A stretch of DNA of 64,000 bases from positions 1 to 64,000 of the forward strand of contig DAORJK010000004.1 in the NCBI GenBank assembly GCA_035438985.1, written 5' to 3'. The notes beneath the pieces were generated by a model. The model made no database searches, had not been told where the DNA came from, and worked only from the letters and a program-made list of their open reading frames with translations. The stretch is from UBA4408 sp002389785. Lineage in GTDB: Bacteria; Bacteroidota; Bacteroidia; UBA4408. This document shows positions 1 to 8,847 of this stretch, piece after piece; position 1 is the stretch's first letter, and each line of letters opens with the position of its first letter. Position numbers and translations under genes: made by a program.

Positions 1-552
1 CATGCAACAAAAAATTCCTTCAACCGTCCACTCGTCCGCGTTTGCAACGCGGATGCATGAAGTATGCGTTTTCAACGCATGCAACAAATAATTCCTTCAA
101 CTTCACTCGTCCGCGTTTGCAACGCGGATGTCTTGAAGTATGCGTTTTCAACGCATGCAACAAAAAATTCCTTCAACTTCACTCGTCCGCGTTTGCAACG
201 CGGATGTCTTGAAGTATGCGTTTTCAACGCATGCAACAAAAAATTCCTTCAACCGTCCACTCGTCCGCGTTTGCAACGCGGATGTCTTGAAGTATGCGTT
301 TTCAACGCATGCAACAAAAAATTCCTTCAACTTCACTCGTCCGCGTTTGCAACGCGGATGTCTTGAAGTATGTGTTTTCAACGCATGCAACAAAAAATTC
401 CTTCAACTCCACTCGTCCGCGTTTGCAACGCGGATGCCTTGAAGTATGTGTTTTCAACGCATGCAACAAAAAATTCCTTCAACTCCACTCGTCCGCGTTT
501 GCAACGCGGATGTCTTGAAGTATGCGTTTACAACGCATGCAACAAAAAATTC
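1..552 (+). repeat. Tandem repeat array A, 76-base unit
   Basis: Seven cores begin at 30, 105, 181, 259, 335, 411 and 487, giving a period of 75-78 bases; the window opens inside a further copy. Each unit has two hairpins: CCGCGTT-TGC-AACGCGG, and ATGCGTT-TTC-AACGCAT followed by a constant A-rich linker. Copies are nearly identical, with a few substitutions and 1-2 base indels. Reading frames cross the array only because the unit has few stops; they give repetitive, cysteine-poor peptides with no sign of being real proteins. Confidence 0.95.
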
Positions 553-577
553 CGATTAAAAATTACGACAAGAACAT

Positions 578-1155
578 GCCTGAGAGGGAAAAGCGGTATT
601 TTATTTATTGCGTTGCAAACGCAAATTTTATGCATCCGCGTTGCAAACGCGGACGAGTGGGAGTAGGGGAAAATCGGTATTTTTATTTATTGCGTTACAA
701 ACGCAAATTTTATGCATCCGCGTTGCAAACGCGGACGAGTAGAGTGGGGAAAATTGGTATTTTATTTATTGCGTTACAAACGCAAATTTTAAGGCATCCG
801 CGTTGCAAACGCGGACGAGTGGAGTGGGGAAAATTGGTATTTTTATTTATTGCGTTACAAACGCAAATTTTATGCATCCGCGTTACAAACGCGGACGAGT
901 GGAGTGGGGTAAAGCGGTATTTTTATTTATTGCGTTGCAAACGCAAATTTTATGCATCCGCGTTGCAAACGCGGACGAGTGGAGTGGGGTAAAGCGGTAT
1001 TTTTATTTATTGCGTTGCAAACGCAAATTTTATGCATCCGCGTTGCAAACGCGGACGAGTGGGAAAAGCGGTATTTTATTAATTGCGTTGCAAACGCGGA
1101 TGAGTGGAGTATTTTTAGTTAATGCGTTTAAAACGCTAATGAGTGGAGGTTTAAA
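578..1155 (-). repeat. Tandem repeat array B, 80-base unit, inverted relative to array A
   Basis: Cores begin at 632, 714, 794, 874, 954 and 1034, a period of 80-82 bases, and the array degenerates after 1080. The core is the exact reverse complement of the 26-base core of array A. The rest of the unit differs: a GGGGAAA-type G/A-rich stretch, a T-rich stretch and a second hairpin TTGCGTT-ACA/GCA-AACGCAA. Some copies carry loop substitutions (GCA to ACA) that leave the stems intact. Confidence 0.93.
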
Positions 1156-1159
1156 CAAT

Positions 1160-1190
1160 AAATCCCGGCTAGCGATGGCTACCGGGATTT
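1160..1190 (-). terminator. Rho-independent-type terminator after the DUF2723 gene
   Basis: The arms AAATCCCGG and CCGGGATTT pair. Inside them, TAGC and GCTA extend the stem past one bulged base, around the loop GATG. It lies about 40 bases past the stop of the minus-strand gene that ends at 1231. The T-tract on the minus strand is short. Confidence 0.7.
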
Positions 1191-1230
1191 TATAAAATGA
1201 AATTTACTTTAAGAACTTACTTGCCTTTTC

Positions 1231-4200
1231 TTAAACTCCGTACTTACTTTGCAACTTAGCAAAATCGCTCTCTAACTCTTTTGATAAGGCATCTTGCTTG
1301 TAATTTTTAGTCATCATCATTAAGCGCGAAATAACACTCAAGGCCTGTTGTTTTTCCTGATCAATAGTTGCTGAAAGTGCCGGACGTAATGAATAATAAT
1401 AGTTTAAATCATCTTTGTAAATTGTAGCTAATCGCTTCACTAGCTTATTGGCTTTTTCTACTTCACCTGTTTTGTAATAAGCTTCAGCTACCGGCATCAT
1501 AAAAAAGTTGTAAGCAATAATCTTTTCTGGCATTACTTCCATGCATTTGTCAAGTGCTTTAACTGCCTGTTCTTTTTTACCTTCCGCCATTAACTGGTCG
1601 GCAAGTCGAGCAAAATTATTGCGCAAATTCATGGTCATGCGTATGTTGTTCTCATCCATGTAAATGTCGCTTTTATCCATACCTCCCCACACAAATTTCT
1701 CCATCACATTTTTATACATCAACTCGGTATTAACACGCCCTGATTGTCCATCCATGGGTTGAGGAAAACGAGCAGGAATTACTCGGTAAGCCAAACCTTC
1801 TAACTGAAAATATTGTTCCAAATTCATGTATGCATCATCACCTACGGTAACCGCAAAATACACCGGACGCTTCCAATTGTTGGTGGCCAAAATGTCGAAA
1901 ATAACCAGGTCGTTTTTAAGGATATAATTTTTTCGAATGTTCCAGGTAATTCCTTTTGAAACTCCTGCAGCCAACTCTTTTGGAACTGTTCCGTCAGCTA
2001 AAACCTGCGCCGAATCAACCGGAATAAATACCTTGTTGGTTGGCAAATAGCTAAACAATTGTCCCGATTGCATTTCTACTTTATCATCCGGATTTTCGCT
2101 GGCAATGAATTTTATCAAATCCTTAATGTTGTAGTATTTGGAAGTATCAATACCCATGTTTGGATTTTTATAAATGGGCACATAATCGCGTGTACCTTGA
2201 CGCACTTGGTTTGCAGTAAGCGTCATCGGCACAGGGTCTGAATCATAAGCTTTGCGACGCATTTGATCGATGTACCAATCGGTTTGAGCAAGGCTTAAAT
2301 TTACCACGCGCACATCGGTTCTCATGCCTTCTACTTCTTGAGCATACCACAAAGGGAATGTGTCGTTATCGCCATTGGTAAAGAGTATGGCATTAGGAGC
2401 ACAAGAGTTTAAATAATTGAAAGCAAAATCGCGCGCAGTATAACGGTGAGCACGGCTGTGATCGTCCCATCCATCTTTTGCCATCAAAGTTGGAGCGGCC
2501 AATAATCCAATAATAGTTGCACCTACTGCTGCACCTTGCCCTGAAACTTTTTTGCTAATCAAATCATACATCGCAAACACGCCTAATCCAATCCAAATTG
2601 CAAAGGCATAAAACGCACCAACGTAAGCGTAATCTCGTTCACGCGGCTGGTAGGGCGATTGATTCAAATATATTACAATAGCTAATCCTGTAAAGAAAAA
2701 CAATAGTCCTACTACTAAAGCATCTTGTGTGTCTTTACGGATGTGAAAGATCAAACCTATCACCCCTAATAAGAAAGGCAACATATAAAAGGTATTGCGG
2801 GCTTTGTTGTTTTTCCACGATTCAGAAACATGGGTTTGAGAACCAATTCTTCCGTTATCAATAAACGGAATACCGCTCATCCAATTTCCTTTGAGTATAC
2901 TTCCGTGGCCTTGCACATCGTTTTGTCGACCACTAAAATTCCACATAAAATAACGCACAAACATGTGTCCTATTTGATACTTAAAAAAGTACGACATGTT
3001 TTCTCCAAAGGTAGGTTTCATAATGGTTTCGGCTTCACCGCGCATGTTCGTAGTGCGCACAGGAGTTCCTTTAAAATCGCTCCAGCTTTTGTATCCCGAA
3101 ACGTGATTGCCCTGACTGCTCCACATACGTGGAAAAGGTGTACAAAATGCAGGATCGTAATTCGGAACAGAACTTTTGCGATCGTCGGTAATAACGTATT
3201 CGCCTTTAGCTTCATCTTTTGTGTAAACCGGATTTCCATCGCTGTAAGGATTAGCAGGATCCAGCGGAGCATTAAAATATTGTCCATAACCTATTGGCCA
3301 ATCGCCATATTGCTCACGATTTAAATAGGCTAATAAGGTAACCGCGTTTTCAGGATTGTTTTCATCCATTGGCGTATTTGCTTGTGAGCGAATAATCAAA
3401 GTGAAAAAGGAAGAGTATCCAATTAAAATAACGCTAAAGCAAAGAATGATGGTGTTGGCAATGGGTTTGTTTTTTTTGTTGGTATAATTTAATCCCCACA
3501 CAATTCCACCTATTAACAAAGCAAAAAAGAAAAGAGTTCCACTATTAAAAGGCAATCCAAAAGTATTTACAAACAACAATTCGGTTTTAGCCGAAAAGCT
3601 TACCACCTTTGGAATAATTCCATTTTGTATCAACACCAACAAAACCACACTCAACAAACCTGTAAGTATGAAACCTTTGCGGGTAGGAGTAAATTTTTTG
3701 TAGTAGTATACAAAGGTGATTGCCGGAATGGCCAATAAATTAAGTAAATGGACACCAATGCTTAATCCCATTAAATAAGCAATTAAAACAATCCAACGCT
3801 CTGAATGCGGTTCATCGGCAACACTTTCCCATTTTAAAATGGCCCAAAAAACGATGGCTGTGAAAAAGGAAGAGGATGCATACACCTCGCCTTCTACGGC
3901 CGAAAACCAGAAAGAATCTGAAAATGTATAAGCCAATGCTCCAACCAAACCGCTACCCATAATGGCCAGCATTTTTGCATCGGTTAATTCACCCGTCTTT
4001 AAAGCAATTTTTTTAGCAAAGGCGGTTATGGTCCAAAACAAAAACAAAATGGTAAATGCACTTGCCAAAGCCGACATACTGTTTACCATCATGGCCTTGC
4101 TGCTGATATCGCCGGCGAACAAAGTAAAAAAGCGACCCATCAAATTAAATAAAGGAGCCCCGGGAGGGTGACCTACTTCAAGTTTAAACGAGGTAGCGAT

Positions 4201-4317
4201 ATATTCACCACAATCCCAAAAACTGGCAGTTGGTTCCATGGTGCTTAAGTAAACAAAAGCAGCAATAGCAAAGGTAAACCAGCCAACAAGCGTATTAATT
4301 TTTTGATAGTTCTTCAT
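1231..4317 (-). CDS. DUF2723 (GT117-like) polytopic membrane protein
   Basis: A large inner-membrane protein of about 1028 residues. The N-terminal half has many hydrophobic segments and the motif FWDCGEYIATS followed by EVGHPPGAPLF, which is diagnostic of the DUF2723 family in Bacteroidota. That family is now grouped with GT-C type glycosyltransferases (GT117), so transfer of a lipid-linked sugar on the periplasmic side is the likely role; the substrate is unknown. The C-terminal 250 residues are soluble and TPR-like (repeated helix pairs with AxxYYKTGEVEKA). The frame opens at 4329, but the Met at 4317 gives the family-typical start MKNYQKIN, so I prefer it. The gene stands alone and ends at a clear terminator. 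Confidence 0.85.
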   Translation of the reverse strand: MKNYQKINTLVGWFTFAIAAFVYLSTMEPTASFWDCGEYIATSFKLEVGHPPGAPLFNLMGRFFTLFAGDISSKAMMVNSMSALASAFTILFLFWTITAFAKKIALKTGELTDAKMLAIMGSGLVGALAYTFSDSFWFSAVEGEVYASSSFFTAIVFWAILKWESVADEPHSERWIVLIAYLMGLSIGVHLLNLLAIPAITFVYYYKKFTPTRKGFILTGLLSVVLLVLIQNGIIPKVVSFSAKTELLFVNTFGLPFNSGTLFFFALLIGGIVWGLNYTNKKNKPIANTIILCFSVILIGYSSFFTLIIRSQANTPMDENNPENAVTLLAYLNREQYGDWPIGYGQYFNAPLDPANPYSDGNPVYTKDEAKGEYVITDDRKSSVPNYDPAFCTPFPRMWSSQGNHVSGYKSWSDFKGTPVRTTNMRGEAETIMKPTFGENMSYFFKYQIGHMFVRYFMWNFSGRQNDVQGHGSILKGNWMSGIPFIDNGRIGSQTHVSESWKNNKARNTFYMLPFLLGVIGLIFHIRKDTQDALVVGLLFFFTGLAIVIYLNQSPYQPRERDYAYVGAFYAFAIWIGLGVFAMYDLISKKVSGQGAAVGATIIGLLAAPTLMAKDGWDDHSRAHRYTARDFAFNYLNSCAPNAILFTNGDNDTFPLWYAQEVEGMRTDVRVVNLSLAQTDWYIDQMRRKAYDSDPVPMTLTANQVRQGTRDYVPIYKNPNMGIDTSKYYNIKDLIKFIASENPDDKVEMQSGQLFSYLPTNKVFIPVDSAQVLADGTVPKELAAGVSKGITWNIRKNYILKNDLVIFDILATNNWKRPVYFAVTVGDDAYMNLEQYFQLEGLAYRVIPARFPQPMDGQSGRVNTELMYKNVMEKFVWGGMDKSDIYMDENNIRMTMNLRNNFARLADQLMAEGKKEQAVKALDKCMEVMPEKIIAYNFFMMPVAEAYYKTGEVEKANKLVKRLATIYKDDLNYYYSLRPALSATIDQEKQQALSVISRLMMMTKNYKQDALSKELESDFAKLQSKYGV

Positions 4318-4487
4318 AATTGAATGCAATAATTTTTTATATGAACTGGCGAATTTAGGAAAATATTTGCAGGTCGCTTATTGCTCGCTTTTTTTTAAGT
4401 TAAATTAAGAAAACAAAAATGCCTCTAGCTACCCAATTTACATTTATAGAAAAATCTGCTTAGAATCACTAAAAAAGATTTCATGTT

Positions 4488-4501
4488 ATGATTGCAATCA
4501 T
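4488..4501 (+). promoter_or_regulatory. FNR/Crp-family operator-like palindrome
   Basis: A perfect inverted repeat, ATGAT-TGCA-ATCAT, shares the TGAT-N4-ATCA core of the FNR consensus. It is 67 bases upstream of the fasciclin gene. A near-match to the Bacteroidota -7 element (TATATTTT, 4522-4529) would put a start near 4536, with the palindrome centred near -41.5, a standard activator position. The same motif recurs at 12230 and 13023. Confidence 0.7.
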
Positions 4502-4567
4502 AGCCAAAGGCTTTCCATTGCTATATTTTCGCCAATAACAAATTATATTCATTCAATACATTTTAAC

Positions 4568-5146
4568 ATGAAAAACAGTTCTAAATTAATTATCGGCGGA
4601 TTCAGCATATTACTTTTTGCAGCATGCAATTCGTCTAGTGATCAACCTGCTGCTAGTCCTGAAAACACTACTGAATCGACAGCCCCATTAACAGGGCAAT
4701 TGGGTGTTCAAGATGAAACCTCTGAAAAAAATGTTGTGCAAATTGCGGTGGGTAGTAAAGATCATACAACCTTGGTTGCAGCAGTAAAGGCAGGTGAATT
4801 AGTGGATGCGCTTAGCAATGCAGGACCTTTTACGGTTTTTGCTCCAACCAATGCTGCTTTTGATAAGTTACCTGCAGGCACCGTAGATGGTTTGCTTAAA
4901 CCGGAAGCCAAAGAATCGTTGCAAGATATTTTACAATACCATGTTAGTGTTGGAGTATACAATACTGATCAACTAACTGACGGGCAATCGTTAGGACAAG
5001 TTAATGGTGGAAATATTACTATTTCAGTTAAAGATGGCAAAACAATGATAAATGGAAAGGCAACAATTTTGGCTTCTATTAAAGCTAGTAACGGTGTAGT
5101 GCATGTTATTGATGAAGTGTTGTTGCCACCTTCTCCTGCAAAATAA
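4568..5146 (+). CDS. Fasciclin (FAS1) domain lipoprotein
   Basis: A 192-residue secreted lipoprotein. The signal peptide ends in a lipobox with Cys20 (LLFAAC), followed by a Ser/Pro/Thr-rich linker. One FAS1 domain covers about residues 52-190, with the typical H1 box (GPFTVFAPTNAAFDKLP) and H2 region (ITISVKDGKTMINGKATI ending in GVVHVIDEVLLP). FAS1 domains mediate adhesion or protein contacts, and copies also occur beside nos/nor genes in Bacteroidota. An FNR-like palindrome lies upstream and a strong terminator downstream, so it is monocistronic. Its exact job is unknown; the operator links it to low-oxygen or NO conditions by inference. Confidence 0.9.
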   Translation: MKNSSKLIIGGFSILLFAACNSSSDQPAASPENTTESTAPLTGQLGVQDETSEKNVVQIAVGSKDHTTLVAAVKAGELVDALSNAGPFTVFAPTNAAFDKLPAGTVDGLLKPEAKESLQDILQYHVSVGVYNTDQLTDGQSLGQVNGGNITISVKDGKTMINGKATILASIKASNGVVHVIDEVLLPPSPAK

Positions 5147-5160
5147 TTTTTAGACCATGC

Positions 5161-5197
5161 AAAAAAGCCAACTCTTTTCAATAGAGTTGGCTTTTTT
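5161..5197. terminator. Bidirectional terminator
   Basis: A 13-base stem, AAAAGCCAACTCT with AGAGTTGGCTTTT, surrounds a 7-base loop and has A- and T-tracts on both sides. It separates the plus-strand fasciclin gene from the convergent haemoglobin gene and could end both transcripts. Confidence 0.85.
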
Positions 5198-5215
5198 AAT
5201 TTGTAAAAGTTGAAA

Positions 5216-5602
5216 TTAAAGTGGATTGTGTTTATTTAAAATTTTTAGTTGCATAACTGTTGAAATACTATGTGCATTTTGTTTAGCTCTTTCAGCATTC
5301 TCACCTTCAAAATGAGCATCAACAGTTGAATCAAATAATTTATTCCAACGGGCAAAATGTTCCAGCGTAAGGTTACTAAGTTGATGTAATTGATGATGCA
5401 AATTCATTGGCTGGCCTCGGTAATTTCCGGTATAAAACAGAATATTATCCCAAAAATTTACCATAATTGGAAGGTGTTTTTCCCAATCCACATGTACAAC
5501 ATTTGTAAATAAATATCCAATGGTATCGTCTGTTTTTACCTTTTCATAAAAGGAATCAATTAATATTTTAATGTCAGCTTTTGATTGAATGTCTTTTTTC
5601 AT
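5216..5602 (-). CDS. Group III truncated haemoglobin
   Basis: A 128-residue 2-over-2 globin. The sequence HLPIMVNFWDNILFYTGNYRGQPM and the motif HFARWNKLF around His82, the likely proximal haem ligand, are characteristic of group III truncated globins such as Campylobacter Ctb. Such globins bind O2 and NO and are often linked to nitrosative stress. The gene starts 53 bases after the nosY stop on the same strand with no terminator between, so it is probably the last gene of the nos operon. That position suggests it buffers NO or O2 during nitrous oxide respiration; this is inferred. Confidence 0.88.
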   Translation of the reverse strand: MKKDIQSKADIKILIDSFYEKVKTDDTIGYLFTNVVHVDWEKHLPIMVNFWDNILFYTGNYRGQPMNLHHQLHQLSNLTLEHFARWNKLFDSTVDAHFEGENAERAKQNAHSISTVMQLKILNKHNPL

Positions 5603-5655
5603 GGCCTCTTTTGGTATAAATTATTAAAACAAGTTTAACAATACTCATTCATTCT

Positions 5656-6423
5656 TTAAAGGTCTTTTTTTATAAATTTTTTTAAAGAAAGTAGCAAAGG
5701 AACAAGCGCCCACAAGACTAATAATGCAAAGGCAAATATTAAACCTGATTGTGTTCCAAATGAGTTTTTAAAAACAGCACCGGTAAATCCCATTAAAGCT
5801 GAAATATCCATTTGGAGTAAAATTAAAATTCGACACAAGTCAATAGGATTCAAAGTACTTAATGCAACAATAATTTTTTCGAGTGGATAATCAGCAAACT
5901 GAAAGAGCAGAAACAAAACCAATCCATCAAAAATTAGTGAAAAATACAACCAGATAAATATTGAAGCGCCCATTCCCTTTGCTTTGTCGCGAGTTAGTAC
6001 GGTTGCTAAAAAGGCCAAGCTTACAAAAATAATGGTGAGTAAAGTGCCAGCTATTATTAAAATTGTTCCTGTTGTATCTGAACTGTAAAGTAAAATTGGA
6101 ATACCTGTACCGAGTAAAAATGAAATACTTAATGATGCAGCAACTCCTGCGTATAAGCTCAACCAGATGCTTTTTCTACCAAGTGGCTGGCTTACCAAAA
6201 GCTCAATAAATTCAGCACTGTTGTACAAATAAATGGTCGAAAAGATTAATGAAACCAAGGGTACTATAAACAACACTAAATTCAATAGACTTAGTAATCC
6301 TTTATTGGTAGAATCATCTAGCTGAAATACTCCAAATGAAATAATAAAAAGCAACAAAGTATAAATGCTTACAATTTTGTTTCGCAGTATGTCGGTGATT
6401 ACATATTTTATAAGTTTATTCAT
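5656..6423 (-). CDS. nosY: NosY-like ABC transporter permease
   Basis: A 255-residue membrane protein with about six transmembrane segments of the ABC-2/NosY type. It is the permease of the NosDFY complex needed for maturation of the copper centres of nitrous oxide reductase. The Met at 6423 gives MNKLIKYVITDILRNK and an 8-base overlap with nosF; the upstream Met at 6444 would lengthen the overlap and is less likely. It follows nosF and nosD in the conventional order. The name rests on position as well as sequence, since ABC-2 permeases diverge quickly. Confidence 0.85.
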   Translation of the reverse strand: MNKLIKYVITDILRNKIVSIYTLLLFIISFGVFQLDDSTNKGLLSLLNLVLFIVPLVSLIFSTIYLYNSAEFIELLVSQPLGRKSIWLSLYAGVAASLSISFLLGTGIPILLYSSDTTGTILIIAGTLLTIIFVSLAFLATVLTRDKAKGMGASIFIWLYFSLIFDGLVLFLLFQFADYPLEKIIVALSTLNPIDLCRILILLQMDISALMGFTGAVFKNSFGTQSGLIFAFALLVLWALVPLLLSLKKFIKKDL

Positions 6424-7168
6424 GCGAAAGTATGGTAGCTTCAACTAGTTTAGTACTGACTTTTCGTACACTCATTTTTGATGCGATAGCCTTGGATAGC
6501 TTATTTTCATTAGTTTCAGCACGAAGTAATTCAATGGAAGTATGAAATTGTAATTTGCCTTCTTGCATATAAGCAACTTCAGTAACCATTTCGTCTAATT
6601 CGCTCAGCACATGTGAGGTAATTATAATTAACTTACCTTTTTGTTTTTCGGATATTATTTTTGATTTTAGAAGTTCAGCCGAAATCGGGTCAAGGCCTGC
6701 AGTTGGTTCATCCAAAATTAATACCGGTGCATTAAAAAGAAATGCCAGAGCTGCACTCACTTTTTGACGAGTTCCTCCCGAAAGTGTATGCATGCGCTTA
6801 TCCAGCATCTGTGTTAACTTAAATTGATGAATCAGTTCCTCATCTAAGTGTTGTTTGTTTACCCTCCGAATATCTTTCATCATTGAAATGAGCTGTCCAA
6901 TAGTCATATTTTCAGGATAGCTCGCTATTTGTGGCATATAGCCAATTTTAGTACGATAGGCATAATCGATTTGAATGTCTTTGTTTTCAAAAAGTATTGT
7001 TCCGGAAGTAGGCACAACCATGCCTAAAATACTTTTAATAAAGGTTGTTTTTCCGCTTCCATTGGGGCCTAAAAATGCAACACACGACTCACTATGAAAC
7101 TGAAGCGTCACGGAATCGAGCGCCTTTAATTTCCCGAAATTTTTACTGATGTCTGTTGCTGTTATCAT
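6416..7168 (-). CDS. nosF: NosF ABC transporter ATPase
   Basis: A 250-residue nucleotide-binding subunit. From the Met at 7168, the Walker A motif GPNGSGKT is at 34-41, the signature LSGGTRQK near 129 and the Walker B VLILDEPTAGLDP follows, with a switch histidine in ITSHVLSEL. It energises the NosDFY complex that serves copper-site assembly of NosZ. The ATG at 7168 overlaps the nosD stop by four bases (ATGA), indicating translational coupling; the in-frame Met at 7183 would intrude into nosD. Confidence 0.92.
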   Translation of the reverse strand: MITATDISKNFGKLKALDSVTLQFHSESCVAFLGPNGSGKTTFIKSILGMVVPTSGTILFENKDIQIDYAYRTKIGYMPQIASYPENMTIGQLISMMKDIRRVNKQHLDEELIHQFKLTQMLDKRMHTLSGGTRQKVSAALAFLFNAPVLILDEPTAGLDPISAELLKSKIISEKQKGKLIIITSHVLSELDEMVTEVAYMQEGKLQFHTSIELLRAETNENKLSKAIASKMSVRKVSTKLVEATILSHE

Positions 7169-8409
7169 AGTGAAAGAGCGCACATTAAAGGTGCCTCGTC
7201 TTTTAAATTTTCGGGTGTAAGTGATGGAATTACTTTTTCAATTTTATCCAACAGTGAAACGAAGATACTTCGGAACAACAAAATTGCCGGTGGATTATTT
7301 TGTAGAATCACTGAAAATAAACTAATCGGGTGGTAGCAAACATCTCCTGTTTTATCTTTATTCAAATCATACCCTTCGTATTTGTCCCAATAGTTACCAT
7401 TAAAGCTATTTAAAACCAAAGAACCGTTTGTAGCAACATCAAATGTATTCGCTATAAAATTGTTTTTTGTGAATTCAATTTCGATGCAACTGGCCTGAAT
7501 TTGCATTGCCCATCCATTGCTGATAAAACTATTTTTTTTTGCCGAAATTCTACTGGTACCTTCCATTAAAATACCAATTGTGTTTTTTTCAAAAACATTT
7601 CCTTCAATATAACTGTCCGAAATTTCTTTAAGCAGCAAACCATAGGATGCATCTCCCCAATTTTGGGTAAACACATTATTGAACATTTTAACTTTATTGG
7701 TAAACATTACTGCTACTCCGGCGCCGTTATTTATAAAGCTATTACCGATATAGCTATCGTTATTTGAAAACATAAAATGTAAACCATAACGTAAGTTTTT
7801 TGTTGAGGTATTTAACCAGATTAAAGAATTGGTAACAAATTCAAAATAGATACCGTCTCTATGGCCTTCAACACGATTTCCGGTAACTTGCAAACTATCC
7901 GATTTCCAACAGTGAATACCGTTTCCTATTTCCTGTTCTTCTTTGCCAAAAGCAAGTAGCGTGTTGTTTTTAATCTTACAATTTATTCCATACTGAACGT
8001 ATATTCCAAAAAATGTATCTTCCAATTGATTGTTGCTAACGGTTACGTATTTACAATCGTACAATTTTATTCCGGCAGGATCGTCAAGAGTACCGCTTCC
8101 TGTATGTATAATTTTAAAACCACTAATTAATACATGATTTGCTTTTACTGAAAGTACCTCGATTTTATTTTCACCATCCAACACCGGATAATTCACGCCA
8201 ATAAGCGAAATGGGTTTTGAAATAAGAATGTTTTTTTCACGATAAACACCGGCATCTACTAAAATGGTATCGGCGTTATTTGCTATGTCGAGTGCTTTGT
8301 GAATGCTTTTGCAATACTGATTTTTTCCTACACGTATGCACTTTGCATGGCTATTATGAAAAGAGGCAAGGAGTATAAATACTAGTGATATGTGGAATAA
8401 ATACTTCAT
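7165..8409 (-). CDS. nosD: NosD periplasmic copper-site assembly protein
   Basis: A 414-residue protein with a signal peptide (about residues 1-22, ending HNSHA) and a right-handed beta-helix built from parbetahelix repeats. Recurrent units such as VTGNRVEGHRDGIYFEFV and GIYVQYGINCKIKNN are visible, and NGNYWDKYEGYDLNKD is the conserved C-terminal NosD motif. NosD delivers or positions copper for the CuZ cluster together with NosL and NosFY. It lies 6 bases after nosL and overlaps nosF by 4. Confidence 0.93.
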   Translation of the reverse strand: MKYLFHISLVFILLASFHNSHAKCIRVGKNQYCKSIHKALDIANNADTILVDAGVYREKNILISKPISLIGVNYPVLDGENKIEVLSVKANHVLISGFKIIHTGSGTLDDPAGIKLYDCKYVTVSNNQLEDTFFGIYVQYGINCKIKNNTLLAFGKEEQEIGNGIHCWKSDSLQVTGNRVEGHRDGIYFEFVTNSLIWLNTSTKNLRYGLHFMFSNNDSYIGNSFINNGAGVAVMFTNKVKMFNNVFTQNWGDASYGLLLKEISDSYIEGNVFEKNTIGILMEGTSRISAKKNSFISNGWAMQIQASCIEIEFTKNNFIANTFDVATNGSLVLNSFNGNYWDKYEGYDLNKDKTGDVCYHPISLFSVILQNNPPAILLFRSIFVSLLDKIEKVIPSLTPENLKDEAPLMCALSL

Positions 8410-8415
8410 TACTCG

Positions 8416-8847
8416 TTAAGGATAAATTTCCTCCCAAGTTAACTTTTCTCCTCCAATTTTCTGTTGCGTTTTGAGTAAACTATCTTGATTTAAAAATACA
8501 GCAATATTACCGCCCATTGGACTACGTAAATTTTCACTAGCTAAAAAAAATGATTTTTCAAGAGGTACAAGCGTATGGTTTAAGCAAAAATTACTGAAAT
8601 ATAGTTTATCTACAGTGGCACTATCTATTTGTGCTTTATCAATAGAATTAATAAAGCAATGAATTTCATCGTATTTATAAATTTTACCCTTTTTGGTAAT
8701 AACTTCAGCACCAAATCGAGCATCGCTTATGGTCATTTTGCAAAAGGCACAAACGTCTTTTCCAACAATAATAGACTCTGGATTTCTATCGCATGACACT
8801 AACAGTATGCTAAAAATTAGAAGGAAACTATTTAGTAGACTTTTCAT
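8416..8847 (-). CDS. nosL: NosL copper-binding lipoprotein
   Basis: A 143-residue outer-membrane-type lipoprotein with the lipobox LLVSC at Cys19. The NosL signature CAFCKM places Cys33, Cys36 and Met38 as copper ligands, and the family motif ISDARFGAEVITKKG follows. NosL is a Cu(I) chaperone that feeds the NosDFY system. Its start overlaps the upstream membrane-protein gene by 4 bases, so the two are coupled. Confidence 0.93.
   Translation of the reverse strand: MKSLLNSFLLIFSILLVSCDRNPESIIVGKDVCAFCKMTISDARFGAEVITKKGKIYKYDEIHCFINSIDKAQIDSATVDKLYFSNFCLNHTLVPLEKSFFLASENLRSPMGGNIAVFLNQDSLLKTQQKIGGEKLTWEEIYP

Noticed and set aside
1..1155. CRISPR array
   Set aside because: The units are near-identical over their full length, so there are no unique spacers, and no cas genes lie nearby.
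64..1195. Protein-coding genes in the repeat arrays
   Set aside because: The frames translate to the repeat unit over and over, occur in several frames on both strands, and have no start signals or known domains.
2059..3324. Plus-strand frames inside the DUF2723 gene
   Set aside because: They are shadows of the real minus-strand gene and show no domains.
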